Shown: positions 6,278-14,217 of the stretch, one piece after another | Numbering within the stretch: the first letter of the stretch is position 1 | How the letters are laid out: the number at the start of each line of letters is the position of its first letter | From: Moorella sp. E308F | GTDB taxonomy: Bacteria > Bacillota > DSM-521 > Neomoorellales > Neomoorellaceae | Reading direction: 5' to 3' | Assembly (NCBI RefSeq): GCF_006538365.1 | Contig: NZ_BJKN01000001.1 | Coordinates: 365,698 to 429,697, forward strand | DNA: 64,000 nucleotides | Position numbers and translations under genes: made by a program | Notes under the pieces: model-generated | Databases searched by the model: none | Seen by the model: the letters and a program-made list of their open reading frames with translations, nothing else | Told to the model about the DNA's origin: nothing

Positions 6278-8374
6278 TTAAACCGGGCCTGGCGGGGCGC
6301 TACCTTTACTGCGATACCCCAGTATCCTGGTAGCGTTGAAGATGGCCACCAGGGCCACGCCTACATCGGCAAAAACAGCTTCCCCCATGGTAGCCACACC
6401 GAAGGTCCCCAGGACCAGGAAGAAGGCCTTTACGCCTAAGGCCAGGGCCACATTTTGTTTCACGATCCGGGCCGTATGTCGGCTAATTTCCACAGCCGTG
6501 GCCAGTTTGAAAGGGGCGTCCTCCATGAGAACCACATCGGCGGCCTCGATGGCGGCATCGCTCCCCAGGCCGCCCATGGCCACCCCCACGTCGGCCCTGG
6601 TGATGACCGGGGCGTCGTTGATGCCGTCACCCACGAAGGCGAGTTTCCGGCGCCGGTCAGGCAGAGCGGCCTGCAATTCCTCCACCTTCGCCACCTTGCC
6701 TTCCGGCAGGAGCTCGGCAAAGTAAGCGTCGACGCCCACTTCTTCAGCCACCCGGCGGGCCACCGCCTCCTCATCGCCGGTAAGCATCACTATTTTCTTT
6801 ATACCCAGCTCCTTAAGCCTATTAATTGCCTCCCTGGCATCAGACTTCACCTCGTCGGAAATGACGATGTAGCCGGCAAAGGTACCGTCAATGGCCACGT
6901 GGACGCCGGTGCCTGCCACATTGCAAACCTCATGGGCGATTCCTTCCCGGTGCATTAAACGATCGTTACCGGCCAGGACCCTTTTCCCATCGACCACGGC
7001 GCTGATACCGTGGCCGGGAATTTCCCGGTATTCATCGATCCTCTCGGGGGCAATCTCCTGGCCGTAGGCCGTCCGGATGGACTGGGCGATGGGATGGCTG
7101 GAGTAGACCTCGGCGGCGGCGGCAGCTGCCAGGAGTTCGTCTTCCTGAAAACCGTTGTATGGAACCACCTGCGTCACCCGGAAAACTCCTTTCGTCAGGG
7201 TACCGGTTTTATCAAAAACCACGGTATGCAGCCCGGTCAGGGCGTCCAGGAAGTTGGCGCCCTTGACCAGGATGCCCTGGCGCGAAGCCGCGCCGATGCC
7301 ACCGAAGTATCCCAGGGGGATAGAAACTACCAGGGCGCAGGGGCAGGAGATGACGAGTAAAACCAGAGCCCGGTACACCCATGTAGAGAAGGTAGCCCCG
7401 GGCAGGACCAAGGGCGGGATGATAGCCAGGACCAGGGCTCCCAAGACCACTGCCGGGGTGTAGTAACGGGAAAAGGCAGTGATAAACTGCTCCGTCGGGG
7501 CTTTACGGGCCGCGGCATTTTCTACCAGCTCCAGGATACGAGCCACAGAGGATTCGCGGAAGGGCCTCGTCACTTTGACGGTCAGGAGGCCTTGGCCGTT
7601 AATCATCCCGGCCAGGATTTTTTCACCCTTTTCCACTTTGCGGGGCACGGCTTCCCCCGTCAGGGCCGAGGTGTCGACAAAGGAAACGCCCTCCACTACC
7701 TCGCCGTCCAGGGGTACTCTCTCGCCCGGCTTGACAACAATAGTTTGACCCACCTCTACCTCCTCCGGCCGTACCTGTTTTGTTTCCCCGTTTAGCTTCA
7801 AGTTGGCGTACTCCGGCCGGATATCCAGCAGGGCAGCAATGGAACGGCGGGAGCGATTGACAGCCCGCTCCTGGAAATACTCGCCTACAGCATAAAAGAG
7901 CATCACCGCTGCCGCCTCGGGTAGCTGGTGAATGACAATGGCGCCAATAGTGGCAATGGTCATCAGGAAGTTTTCGTCAAAAAACTGGCCCCGGGTCAGA
8001 TTGCGCACGGCTGTCGTGAGCACCCGCCAGCCTACCAGGAAGTAGGAAGACAAAAGAATCGTATACTCGGCCAACGCGTAAGGAGTGCGATGAAGCTGCT
8101 GGTTAAAAATAAACCCTATTGCCAGGAGAAGGCCTGCAACTAAGATGATATATAATTGAGACTCCGGCCTCTGGCTGGTAGTATCTACAATATTCACGCC
8201 GGGTTCGACCCGGGCGATGACCTCCTGGGCCGCCGGTAGCAGTTCCGGGGGCAGGTCTAAGCTCTGGTTGGCGAAGTTAACGGTAACCTGTTCTAAACCT
8301 TTTACTTTACGCAGTTCCCGCTCAATCCTGGCAGCGCAACTGGCGCAGTCCAGTCCCTCCAGGGTGTAACGCAT
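6278..8374 (-). CDS. cadA: Cadmium/zinc/lead P1B-type ATPase
   Basis: A 698-residue metal-exporting ATPase. Order of features: N-terminal metal-binding domain with GLDCASC (Cys10, Cys13); transmembrane helices; actuator domain (TGEA near residue 240); CPC metal channel motif at about 344-346 in VISCPCALV; phosphorylation motif DKTGTLT at about 388; SSHP motif; and GDGINDAPV hinge. CPC with the downstream context of CadC-type regulation points to Cd(II), Zn(II) and Pb(II), not copper. It lies 11 bases downstream of cadC on the same strand and is controlled by the cad promoter/operator at 8752-8801. Confidence 0.95.
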   Translation of the reverse strand: MRYTLEGLDCASCAARIERELRKVKGLEQVTVNFANQSLDLPPELLPAAQEVIARVEPGVNIVDTTSQRPESQLYIILVAGLLLAIGFIFNQQLHRTPYALAEYTILLSSYFLVGWRVLTTAVRNLTRGQFFDENFLMTIATIGAIVIHQLPEAAAVMLFYAVGEYFQERAVNRSRRSIAALLDIRPEYANLKLNGETKQVRPEEVEVGQTIVVKPGERVPLDGEVVEGVSFVDTSALTGEAVPRKVEKGEKILAGMINGQGLLTVKVTRPFRESSVARILELVENAAARKAPTEQFITAFSRYYTPAVVLGALVLAIIPPLVLPGATFSTWVYRALVLLVISCPCALVVSIPLGYFGGIGAASRQGILVKGANFLDALTGLHTVVFDKTGTLTKGVFRVTQVVPYNGFQEDELLAAAAAAEVYSSHPIAQSIRTAYGQEIAPERIDEYREIPGHGISAVVDGKRVLAGNDRLMHREGIAHEVCNVAGTGVHVAIDGTFAGYIVISDEVKSDAREAINRLKELGIKKIVMLTGDEEAVARRVAEEVGVDAYFAELLPEGKVAKVEELQAALPDRRRKLAFVGDGINDAPVITRADVGVAMGGLGSDAAIEAADVVLMEDAPFKLATAVEISRHTARIVKQNVALALGVKAFFLVLGTFGVATMGEAVFADVGVALVAIFNATRILGYRSKGSAPPGPV

Positions 8375-8385
8375 ACCTTGGCCTC

Positions 8386-8733
8386 CTATCTCCCCTCAGC
8401 AAAGTGGGCCTGAGCCTCACGGATCAGGTTTAAGATGTGCTCATCATCCAGCGAATAATAGACCATCTTGCCGTCCCGGCGATACTTAACCAAGCGTAAA
8501 GCTTTCAGCAGGCGCAAGTGGTGGGAGACGGCAGGTAAACTCGTGTCCAGGAGCGCGGCCAGATCACACACGCAAAGTTCCTGATGGGCCAGCAGATAGA
8601 GGATTTTGGTCCGGGTTTCGTCCCCGAGGACCTTAAAAATTTCCGATAAACCGGCTACATCCAGCACCTTGTCCTTCAGGTGCTCAAGGTGGCCGGAAGG
8701 ACAGAAGCTATCACAGAGGTCATTATTAGGCAA
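8386..8733 (-). CDS. cadC: CadC-type Cd/Pb/Zn-sensing repressor
   Basis: An ArsR/SmtB-family repressor of 115 residues if started at the TTG at 8733, behind GGAG. This start is preferred because it places DLCDSFC so that the cysteines are residues 7 and 11, exactly as in Staphylococcus CadC, with the ELCVCD pair at 54 and 56 completing the soft-metal site. A longer frame opening at 8760 would run through the operator. The C-terminal helix DEHILNLIREAQAHF carries the acid/histidine pattern of the second, zinc-binding site. It represses itself and cadA and is released by Cd, Pb or Zn. Confidence 0.93.
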   Translation of the reverse strand: MPNNDLCDSFCPSGHLEHLKDKVLDVAGLSEIFKVLGDETRTKILYLLAHQELCVCDLAALLDTSLPAVSHHLRLLKALRLVKYRRDGKMVYYSLDDEHILNLIREAQAHFAEGR

Positions 8734-8751
8734 GGATAACCACTCCAAACG

Positions 8752-8801
8752 ATTAATCAATTGTTTAATTATAGTATATTTATCTACTCCTTCAATGTCA
8801 A
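8752..8801 (-). promoter_or_regulatory. cadC-cadA promoter and CadC operator
   Basis: On the minus strand TTGACA (8801-8796) and TATACT (8778-8773) have a 17-base spacer. Directly downstream, 8752-8769 is an 18-base near-perfect palindrome (ATTAATCAATTGTTTAAT) placed at the start of transcription and before the TTG start at 8733, fitting repression by CadC. Confidence 0.85.
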
Positions 8802-8844
8802 GCTCAGGAAGTTCAATTATCGCACTACGTTTTATAATTCTTGG

Positions 8845-8874
8845 AGAAAATAGAAAAGGAAGCTTATAGCTTCC
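8845..8874 (-). terminator. Terminator of the third ArsR-family gene
   Basis: Stem 8858-8863 with 8869-8874 and loop of five, followed on the minus strand by TTTTCTATTTT. It lies about 55 bases past the stop of the gene at 8927-9271 and upstream of the cad promoter. Confidence 0.7.
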
Positions 8875-8926
8875 CCCGAGACATATCTTTTGCGGTAGTT
8901 ACCCGCGCCAGGGGTTGCAACCCGGT

Positions 8927-9271
8927 CTAACTTCCCTTACTTTCATCTTTACCATGTCGCCCCTGCAGTTCCGCCATGGTGGTAGCTATTTCGCGGGTCA
9001 AAATACTGCCCACCAGGTCCAGAACTTCAAAGATTTCTGGATGTTTGACCCGGTAAAGAACCTTTAACCCTTCTTTGCGGGAGACGACGATATCCTCCTT
9101 GCGCAGCACGGCCAGGTGCTGGGAGATATTCGGCTGCTCCAGTTCCAGGTTTTCTATAAACTCGCAGACACACTTCTCCCCCTGGCGCAGTTGTTCCAGG
9201 ATCCTCACCCGGGTCGGGTGGGCCAGGGCTTTGAAAAATTCCGCCTTCAGGCTGTAGAGTCTCTCAGCCAA
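8927..9271 (-). CDS. ArsR/SmtB-family metal-sensing repressor
   Basis: A 114-residue winged-helix repressor with metal box EKCVCEF (Cys34, Cys36) and recognition helix LEQPNISQHLAVLRKED. The start is a TTG behind a perfect AAGGAGG site. It stands alone between two terminators, with its own promoter and a clear dyad (9285-9337), so it is self-regulated and may act on a target elsewhere. A cysteine-poor remainder and a histidine-bearing C-terminus leave the inducing metal open (arsenite, Cd/Pb or another). Confidence 0.88.
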   Translation of the reverse strand: MAERLYSLKAEFFKALAHPTRVRILEQLRQGEKCVCEFIENLELEQPNISQHLAVLRKEDIVVSRKEGLKVLYRVKHPEIFEVLDLVGSILTREIATTMAELQGRHGKDESKGS

Positions 9272-9284
9272 AGAATGTCCTCCT

Positions 9285-9337
9285 TATATGCGAATTTCTG
9301 CATATATTAGTTTATGCTTTAAAATCTGGATTGTCAA
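9285..9337 (-). promoter_or_regulatory. Promoter and dyad operator of the third ArsR-family gene
   Basis: On the minus strand TTGACA (9337-9332) and TAAACT (9314-9309) have a 17-base spacer. A dyad TATATGC-8-GCATATA (9285-9306) covers the start of transcription, the usual position and style for an ArsR/SmtB operator. Confidence 0.8.
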
Positions 9338-9382
9338 GGACCAGGCTCCAGCCGGGCGGTAAACGGGCTTCCGGCAATTTCC

Positions 9383-9405
9383 CGAAAATAAAGGCCTTAT
9401 GGCCT
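9383..9405 (-). terminator. Probable terminator of the YkoF-like gene
   Basis: A short stem, AGGCC-ATAA-GGCCT on the minus strand (9392-9405), is followed by TTATTTTC. It lies about 30 bases past the stop codon at 9433. Confidence 0.55.
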
Positions 9406-9432
9406 GACCTTATAAAACGGTATTATGTCTCC

Positions 9433-9690
9433 CTAACCCGTCGCCACCTTACAGCCGCAGCGGTTAGACACAGTCATAATTAGGACAGCCTCGCCCCGGT
9501 CCGCCGCCACCCGGAAAAGCTGCCGGGCTGCCCGCCAGATGGCCTCCTCCTCACCGCGGATAATGGTGCTCATGGCATTGACCTCTACTTCCACCCCGCT
9601 CTGCTCCAGAGCCGCTACCGCTTCCTTGATTACCGGCGTATAGGCGGCCGTCCCCAAGGGGTAGAGGGACAACTGGCAGGCAAGCATCAT
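9433..9690 (-). CDS. Thiamine-binding/YkoF-like MTH1187-family protein
   Basis: An 85-residue ferredoxin-like-fold protein starting MMLACQLSLYPLGTAAYTPV. It has the typical alternation of this family, a central VEVNAMSTIIRGEEEAIWRA and a C-terminal strand LIMTVSNRCGC. YkoF relatives bind thiamine or its precursors, while the shorter MTH1187 branch has no firmly established ligand. An AGGGAGG site precedes two adjacent ATG codons. It lies downstream of the DUF401 transporter gene with a 90-base gap, and a small hairpin terminator follows. Function beyond ligand binding is not known. Confidence 0.8.
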   Translation of the reverse strand: MMLACQLSLYPLGTAAYTPVIKEAVAALEQSGVEVEVNAMSTIIRGEEEAIWRAARQLFRVAADRGEAVLIMTVSNRCGCKVATG

Positions 9691-9782
9691 TATGCATGAA
9701 CCTCCCTTTTTAAATTTGGTACCAAATAAATAAAGTTAGCTATTCACATCTAAAATACCCACTGGCCTGTCCCGGCGGAAGT

Positions 9783-10994
9783 TCAGAAAGCCAAATATGC
9801 CGCCACAGCTACCGCCAGGAGGGCCGCTTCCGGGCCAACCATCATCCTGAGCACCTTGCGCAGGTCGGCCTTGAAGAAGTCCACAGTGAGGGCCAGGCAG
9901 AGGTGCATGGGAGTTAACATGTTCCCGGTAAAGCCGGCTACAAAAATGAATACCGCCAGGGGCAGGCTTATCTGCCCGCCCACGGCAGTCATGACAATGG
10001 GAAAGGCGATCCCGACATAAGCTACCGTCAGGCCGGTAAGCATTCCCACCAGGAAACTTATAAGGCCGAAAATCAAAAATTCGGGTACAGGCAGCATGGC
10101 CAGTAAAGAAGGCAGGCCATCGACCGCCCGGGTATCTACAAGTACCTCCTTGAAGAGCATTACCCCCCACACTAGCAGGAGGGTCTTTACGGCTATGGCC
10201 TCTCGGCACAGGTGCCAGAATTTTAACGGTGTATAACGGTGCCGCACCAGCAGGAAAAGGAGTACTACTCCCACCGCCAGGCCGACCTCCACGTGAAAAA
10301 CCAGCACCAGGGCCACCACTACCAGTACCGGCAGGATGCTGAGGAAGAGTTCCCTGGCCAGGGTGCGGCGACCGGCCGGCAAGCCTTCCCTTCCTTCTCC
10401 CTCCGGCTCGATTTTTACTCGTCGCAGGGCTGGTATACCCAGTAAGATGACCAGCAAACCATAGGGAGCCAGGGCAGCAATCAGGTGGGGTAAAGGGATC
10501 CCGCTGAGGCGGGAGGCCAGCAGGACCCCGGGGTAAAGGGGAAGGAAGTACTCCCAGATATGACGGTAGTAGTAGTTAATAAAGCTCTTTTCTTCGGCGG
10601 CTATAGCAGTACGCGCCGCCGCCTGCCCCACCAGGGGAGCGGAAAACAGCGCGCCCCCTGCCGAAGGCATAAGGCCGATAAAGGCCGGCAACAGAGCCAT
10701 CACTAGCCGCCGGTTGCGTATGAGGCCGCGCAGCCCTTGCAGCATCCTCTCCAGGTAACCCTGTTCTCCCAGGAGGTGTTCAAAAAGCATGATGAGAGCC
10801 AGGATAACCTCCAGCTCCAGGGTAGCGGGGCTTCTGGTGGCCTGCCAGGCCATGCCCAGGAAAGCAACGGGACCGATGTGGTAAAGGGCGGCCAGGAGGA
10901 GCGAGCTGCCAAGCATCACCGGTCCCAGGGGCGCCCGCCGCCCCAGGAGCACCATCATTATCCCGAACACCAGCAACAGCTTGAGTCCTTCCAA
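9783..10994 (-). CDS. DUF401-family membrane transporter
   Basis: About 403 residues with 10-12 membrane helices. Recognisable stretches are ALLPAFIGLMPSAGGALFS near residue 115 and, in the second half, VGMLTGLTVAYVGIAFPIV and FTGNMLTPMHLCLALTVDFF. These match DUF401 proteins, which belong to the ion-transporter/CitMHS-like grouping and have no assigned substrate. I place the start at the TTG at 10994, behind GAAGGGA, because the longer frame (to 11060) adds 22 residues rich in Cys and Asn with no ribosome binding site. The following gene on the strand is the YkoF-like protein. Confidence 0.85.
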   Translation of the reverse strand: MEGLKLLLVFGIMMVLLGRRAPLGPVMLGSSLLLAALYHIGPVAFLGMAWQATRSPATLELEVILALIMLFEHLLGEQGYLERMLQGLRGLIRNRRLVMALLPAFIGLMPSAGGALFSAPLVGQAAARTAIAAEEKSFINYYYRHIWEYFLPLYPGVLLASRLSGIPLPHLIAALAPYGLLVILLGIPALRRVKIEPEGEGREGLPAGRRTLARELFLSILPVLVVVALVLVFHVEVGLAVGVVLLFLLVRHRYTPLKFWHLCREAIAVKTLLLVWGVMLFKEVLVDTRAVDGLPSLLAMLPVPEFLIFGLISFLVGMLTGLTVAYVGIAFPIVMTAVGGQISLPLAVFIFVAGFTGNMLTPMHLCLALTVDFFKADLRKVLRMMVGPEAALLAVAVAAYLAF

Positions 10995-11182
10995 CGACGT
11001 TCCCTTCTCTGTACTGTTACAGTTACCACTTATAATAATCACGCCGCAACAATAAATCAAGGGGTATTACTTCTAGAGAGCAGGAAATTCCGGGCACCTG
11101 TCAAGGGAAGAAACCCTCATGGATGGCGTCACCCCTGCCTGGCAGCCGGGATGGCGGAGTTTATCAGGGTGCCGGAAATTTT

Positions 11183-11214
11183 AAGAAAAAAGACGGGGCT
11201 GAGGCCCCATCTTT
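11183..11214 (-). terminator. Terminator of the DUF6485 gene
   Basis: On the minus strand a GATGGGGC-CTCA-GCCCCGTC stem is followed by TTTTTTCTT. It lies about 45 bases past the stop codon at 11256. Confidence 0.85.
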
Positions 11215-11255
11215 TCCTTCTACCTTCTCGCCAGGTTTGCCTTTCGTTTGTGAGA

Positions 11256-11456
11256 CTAGGCACGACTATTACAGGCTATAAAGCGTGCAATGCTGCGATC
11301 ATAAGTTCTTTCTATTTCCGGTGGAAAGAGACAGCCAGGCAGCTCTCCATATTTCCGGTGATAGGTTATACATTCGCAGCATTTACCTTTGCGGCTGCAG
11401 GGTTCATAGGTACAGGTGCACCTTTCCTTATTGGCTTGCAGATTGCACTGTGCCAT
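11256..11456 (-). CDS. DUF6485-family small cysteine-rich protein
   Basis: A 66-residue protein with nine cysteines, seven of them in the first half: [20 protein letters not shown] and then [11 protein letters not shown]. The pattern matches the DUF6485 family of anaerobes, probably binding metal or an Fe-S cluster; no function is established. It lies 11 bases downstream of the flavin reductase gene on the same strand, so the two are co-transcribed and may work together in electron transfer or redox stress; that link is inference. A strong terminator follows. Confidence 0.85.
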   Translation of the reverse strand: MAQCNLQANKERCTCTYEPCSRKGKCCECITYHRKYGELPGCLFPPEIERTYDRSIARFIACNSRA

Positions 11457-11467
11457 TTTCTCACCCC

Positions 11468-11953
11468 TTACTGGCCCCAGCGTATGAAATTATGTTCAAA
11501 GTAAAGAAGGGGTTTTTTGTTGCTCTTCACATTGGCCGCCACCACCTGGCCGACAACAATGACATGATCGCCGCTCTGGTAGCGGCCGGAAACCTTACAC
11601 TCCAGGTTGGCCAGGGCATCTTTGACCACGGGGGTGGCAACCACCGCCGCCGGTTCGGTAGCAACACCAAGTTCCTTGATTTTATCGACATTTCGTCCCG
11701 AATGGCTGCCGCAGAAGGCGGCAATATTCTCCTGGTCGTGGGCCAGGATGGAAAGGACAAACTCCCCGGCGGCATCCATCAGTTCCAGCACGTAACGATG
11801 GGGATGCAGGGCCACCATCACCTGGGGCGGGTTGGAAGATTCCTGGGTAAACCAGGCCACGGTGGTCAGGTCATGCTTCTCCCCGTGTTTTACACCCACC
11901 AGGCCGCAAGGGCAGGCAATTTTGCTCAAGGCGCGGGTAATATCGCTGCTCAC
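11468..11953 (-). CDS. Flavin reductase-like FMN-binding protein
   Basis: A 161-residue split-barrel flavoprotein. The N-terminal half has the FMN-binding pattern of flavin reductase domains ([19 protein letters not shown] and [13 protein letters not shown]), and [15 protein letters not shown]-like residues at the C-terminal end match HXXXGXVX. It probably reduces flavin with NAD(P)H or serves as an electron carrier. The start is a GTG behind AGGAAGGAG. DUF6485 follows directly in the same operon. The early Cys pair region (KIACPCG) is worth noting, since such cysteines appear in anaerobe flavoredoxins. Confidence 0.88.
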   Translation of the reverse strand: MSSDITRALSKIACPCGLVGVKHGEKHDLTTVAWFTQESSNPPQVMVALHPHRYVLELMDAAGEFVLSILAHDQENIAAFCGSHSGRNVDKIKELGVATEPAAVVATPVVKDALANLECKVSGRYQSGDHVIVVGQVVAANVKSNKKPLLYFEHNFIRWGQ

Positions 11954-12095
11954 AACGTTTCAACTCCTTCCTGCAAAGGAAAAGTTTCCTGACGTTTATA
12001 TTTTAGTTGAAAACATACTGTAAAGCAACGTTGCTGTACCCACTGCCACATTGACCCCCGCATCGGCGACACTTTTCCCGGGTCGAAAGAACACA

Positions 12096-12857
12096 TTACC
12101 ATGGCCGGTGCCCACCGCTCTCCGGCGGGTTAATTCCCTGCAGCGCGGCGATCTCTCCTGCCGTCAATTCCCGGTATTCCCCGGGTTTTAACTGTTCGTC
12201 CAGCACCAGCGGTCCCATGGCAATTCGCTTGAGATAGGTCACTTTCTTGCCTACCGCAGCAAACATTCGCTTTACCTGGTGATATTTTCCTTCATAAATG
12301 GTAAGTTCAACTTCCGACTCCAATTCCTGGCGAAGAATCTTTAACTCAGCCGGCATGGTACAGTAACCGTCATCTAAGATTACCCCCCGGCGAAACGCTT
12401 CTACATCTGTTCCTGTAACCATCCCGTGTACCACAACATAATACGTTTTAGGTACATGTTTCCTGGGTGACAGAAGCCGGTGGGCCAGCCGGCCGTCATT
12501 GGTAAGTAATAGCAGTCCTTCGGTATCTTTATCCAACCGCCCGACAGGAAATGGATGAAAGGCACGGTACCGGGGAGGGAGCAGGTCAACTACTACTTTC
12601 GCGAATCTATCTCCCGTCGCGGACAGGACACCCTGCGGTTTATTCAGCATTAAATAAATGTACCGCCTGTACTCAAGGGGTTTACCGTTGACTAGGATAT
12701 GATCCCGGCCGGGGATAACATGTAAACCCGGATCACCGGCCGGTTTGCCGTTGACCTGCACACTTTTTTCTTTTATCAGCTTCTTTATCTCTTTACGCGT
12801 GCCCAACCCCATGTTGGCCAGCAGTTTATCCAGGCGCTGCCGCTCTTTTACCGCCAT
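12096..12857 (-). CDS. rRNA pseudouridine synthase, RsuA/RluB family
   Basis: A 253-residue enzyme that turns specific uridines in ribosomal RNA into pseudouridine. It has an N-terminal S4 RNA-binding domain (LDKLLANMGLGTRKEIKKLI), then the catalytic domain with the GRLDKDTEGLLLLTNDG motif holding the essential Asp, and the family segment YEGKYHQVKRMFAAVG. RsuA modifies 16S U516 and RluB modifies 23S U2605; sequence alone leaves the choice open, with the short length and spacing leaning to RsuA. It lies 45 bases downstream of truD on the same strand. Confidence 0.92.
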   Translation of the reverse strand: MAVKERQRLDKLLANMGLGTRKEIKKLIKEKSVQVNGKPAGDPGLHVIPGRDHILVNGKPLEYRRYIYLMLNKPQGVLSATGDRFAKVVVDLLPPRYRAFHPFPVGRLDKDTEGLLLLTNDGRLAHRLLSPRKHVPKTYYVVVHGMVTGTDVEAFRRGVILDDGYCTMPAELKILRQELESEVELTIYEGKYHQVKRMFAAVGKKVTYLKRIAMGPLVLDEQLKPGEYRELTAGEIAALQGINPPESGGHRPW

Positions 12858-12902
12858 TTTTCTTGCCTCACCACTGTTTCCTTACGCCAGCTATGCCAGT
12901 CG

Positions 12903-14063
12903 TCATGGCATGGTCAGCCTCTTGATAAGCATTGTCCCGTAGCTCCCCCGCGGCAGCTTGAAAAAGAGGCGCATTTTCTGCCTGCCGGGGTAAAGGTCAT
13001 CGGGCTCCGCGGGCTGCAAACTAAAATCGCCGGGAAAAACTACGGCGTTCCTGGGCGTAGACTTAAAAAAGGCCTGCCGGACTTTACGCAGGTTGAAACT
13101 GCTGCCCTTGATGCCCCTTTCCTCCATAATAGCCGCAAAAAGCCGTTCCGTACGGGCATCGGGAAACTCCATGCGGCCGGCAGCCAGGGGTAAAGAAAGG
13201 GAACGCAAATAGGCCAATTCTTTCCTTTCCAGGCGCCGGTAAAAAAGATAAGCCCCGGCGGTGCCAGGTACGGCCGTAAGCTCAAGGCCCATATCCTGCA
13301 AAATCCTTCTCACCAATTCGTTAAAGAGAAAACTCTGGTAGGCCGAAAAATAAAGGGAGAGCTCTTCGCGGGGTATCATCTGCAAGGCCTCTATGTAAGC
13401 CTTGGGTTTCCCGGCGAGCAGGGCGAATATTTTATTTTCCATAGTGGTTTTGGCACGTGCGAGGCAGGTCGCCCAGTCACCCCAGTGTTCGCGGAAAAAG
13501 AGCTTGCGCTCCCGGGCTTCTTTTTTTTCCTCCGGGTAAATACCGGTAAGGTAAATCTGCAGGCTGCCGTTGTAGTGCCGCTTCAGCAGCCTTTCGGCCA
13601 TGAAGCCCATCTGGCGGTCCATGCTGCCAAAACGCTGGTCGTCATAGTAATTAGGGTAGCCGAAACCCCGCACCTCATCAACCCGACGGGTAATGCGGGA
13701 TACCTCTGCCGTATCCAGGGAGCGGAGGGTGATGGCAAATTCGTTTCCCTCCAGGAGGTCGGGCCCCATGGGCCGGTCCATATAGCCAATGCTCCGCAGG
13801 GAAAAGTTTTCTTCTTCAGTGGTTAAATCAGCAGCATGCTTTACCGTGACGTACTGAAAGGTATGGGCGTGCCTGTCCTTCAATCCCCCGTAAGCAAAAA
13901 GGCGGTAGGGAAGGTTATGGGCCTTTGCCAGCCGCATTAAAAGATCAATGGTATTCCATCCCTTCTTTTCCAAAAGATACAGCCGGTAAGGACCCTTTGG
14001 CCGGACAGGCAGGCGGGCCAGCTCCCGGACCACGAAATCCTCGGGGATCACCTTTAATTTCAT
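12903..14063 (-). CDS. truD: tRNA pseudouridine(13) synthase TruD
   Basis: A 386-residue enzyme that makes pseudouridine at position 13 of tRNA(Glu) and some other tRNAs. The family motifs are clear: FAYGGLKDRHAHTFQYVTV near residue 57 with the catalytic Asp, GYPNYYDDQRFGS near 135, and the inserted TRUD domain in the middle before SAYQSFLFNELVRRIL. The start is an ATG behind AAGGAG. truD is patchily distributed in Firmicutes, so its presence is mildly notable. It leads a two-gene rRNA/tRNA modification operon. Confidence 0.95.
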   Translation of the reverse strand: MKLKVIPEDFVVRELARLPVRPKGPYRLYLLEKKGWNTIDLLMRLAKAHNLPYRLFAYGGLKDRHAHTFQYVTVKHAADLTTEEENFSLRSIGYMDRPMGPDLLEGNEFAITLRSLDTAEVSRITRRVDEVRGFGYPNYYDDQRFGSMDRQMGFMAERLLKRHYNGSLQIYLTGIYPEEKKEARERKLFFREHWGDWATCLARAKTTMENKIFALLAGKPKAYIEALQMIPREELSLYFSAYQSFLFNELVRRILQDMGLELTAVPGTAGAYLFYRRLERKELAYLRSLSLPLAAGRMEFPDARTERLFAAIMEERGIKGSSFNLRKVRQAFFKSTPRNAVVFPGDFSLQPAEPDDLYPGRQKMRLFFKLPRGSYGTMLIKRLTMP

Positions 14064-14141
14064 TGCCTTGCTCCTTATGCCTGTTTATCGCCTCCCTAAA
14101 TATGTACCACAATCCCTGCCGCTTTGCAAATGTGCCGGCCC

Positions 14142-14175
14142 GAAAACAAAAGCCGGGGCACCATCATGCCCGGCC
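14142..14175 (-). terminator. Terminator at the end of the defence operon
   Basis: On the minus strand a GCCGGGCA stem with one bulge pairs with TGCCCCGGC and is followed by TTTTGTTTTC. It lies about 45 bases past the stop of the PLD-SNF2 gene and before truD. Confidence 0.8.
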
Positions 14176-14217
14176 CGGTATCTGGAAGCACCAGGTGAAA
14201 ATCATTTATAAAGCTGG

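Noticed and set aside
8734-8760. Longer cadC starting at TTG 8760
   Set aside because: It would place the start inside the operator palindrome and shift the Cys7/Cys11 register; the TTG at 8733 has a proper ribosome site.
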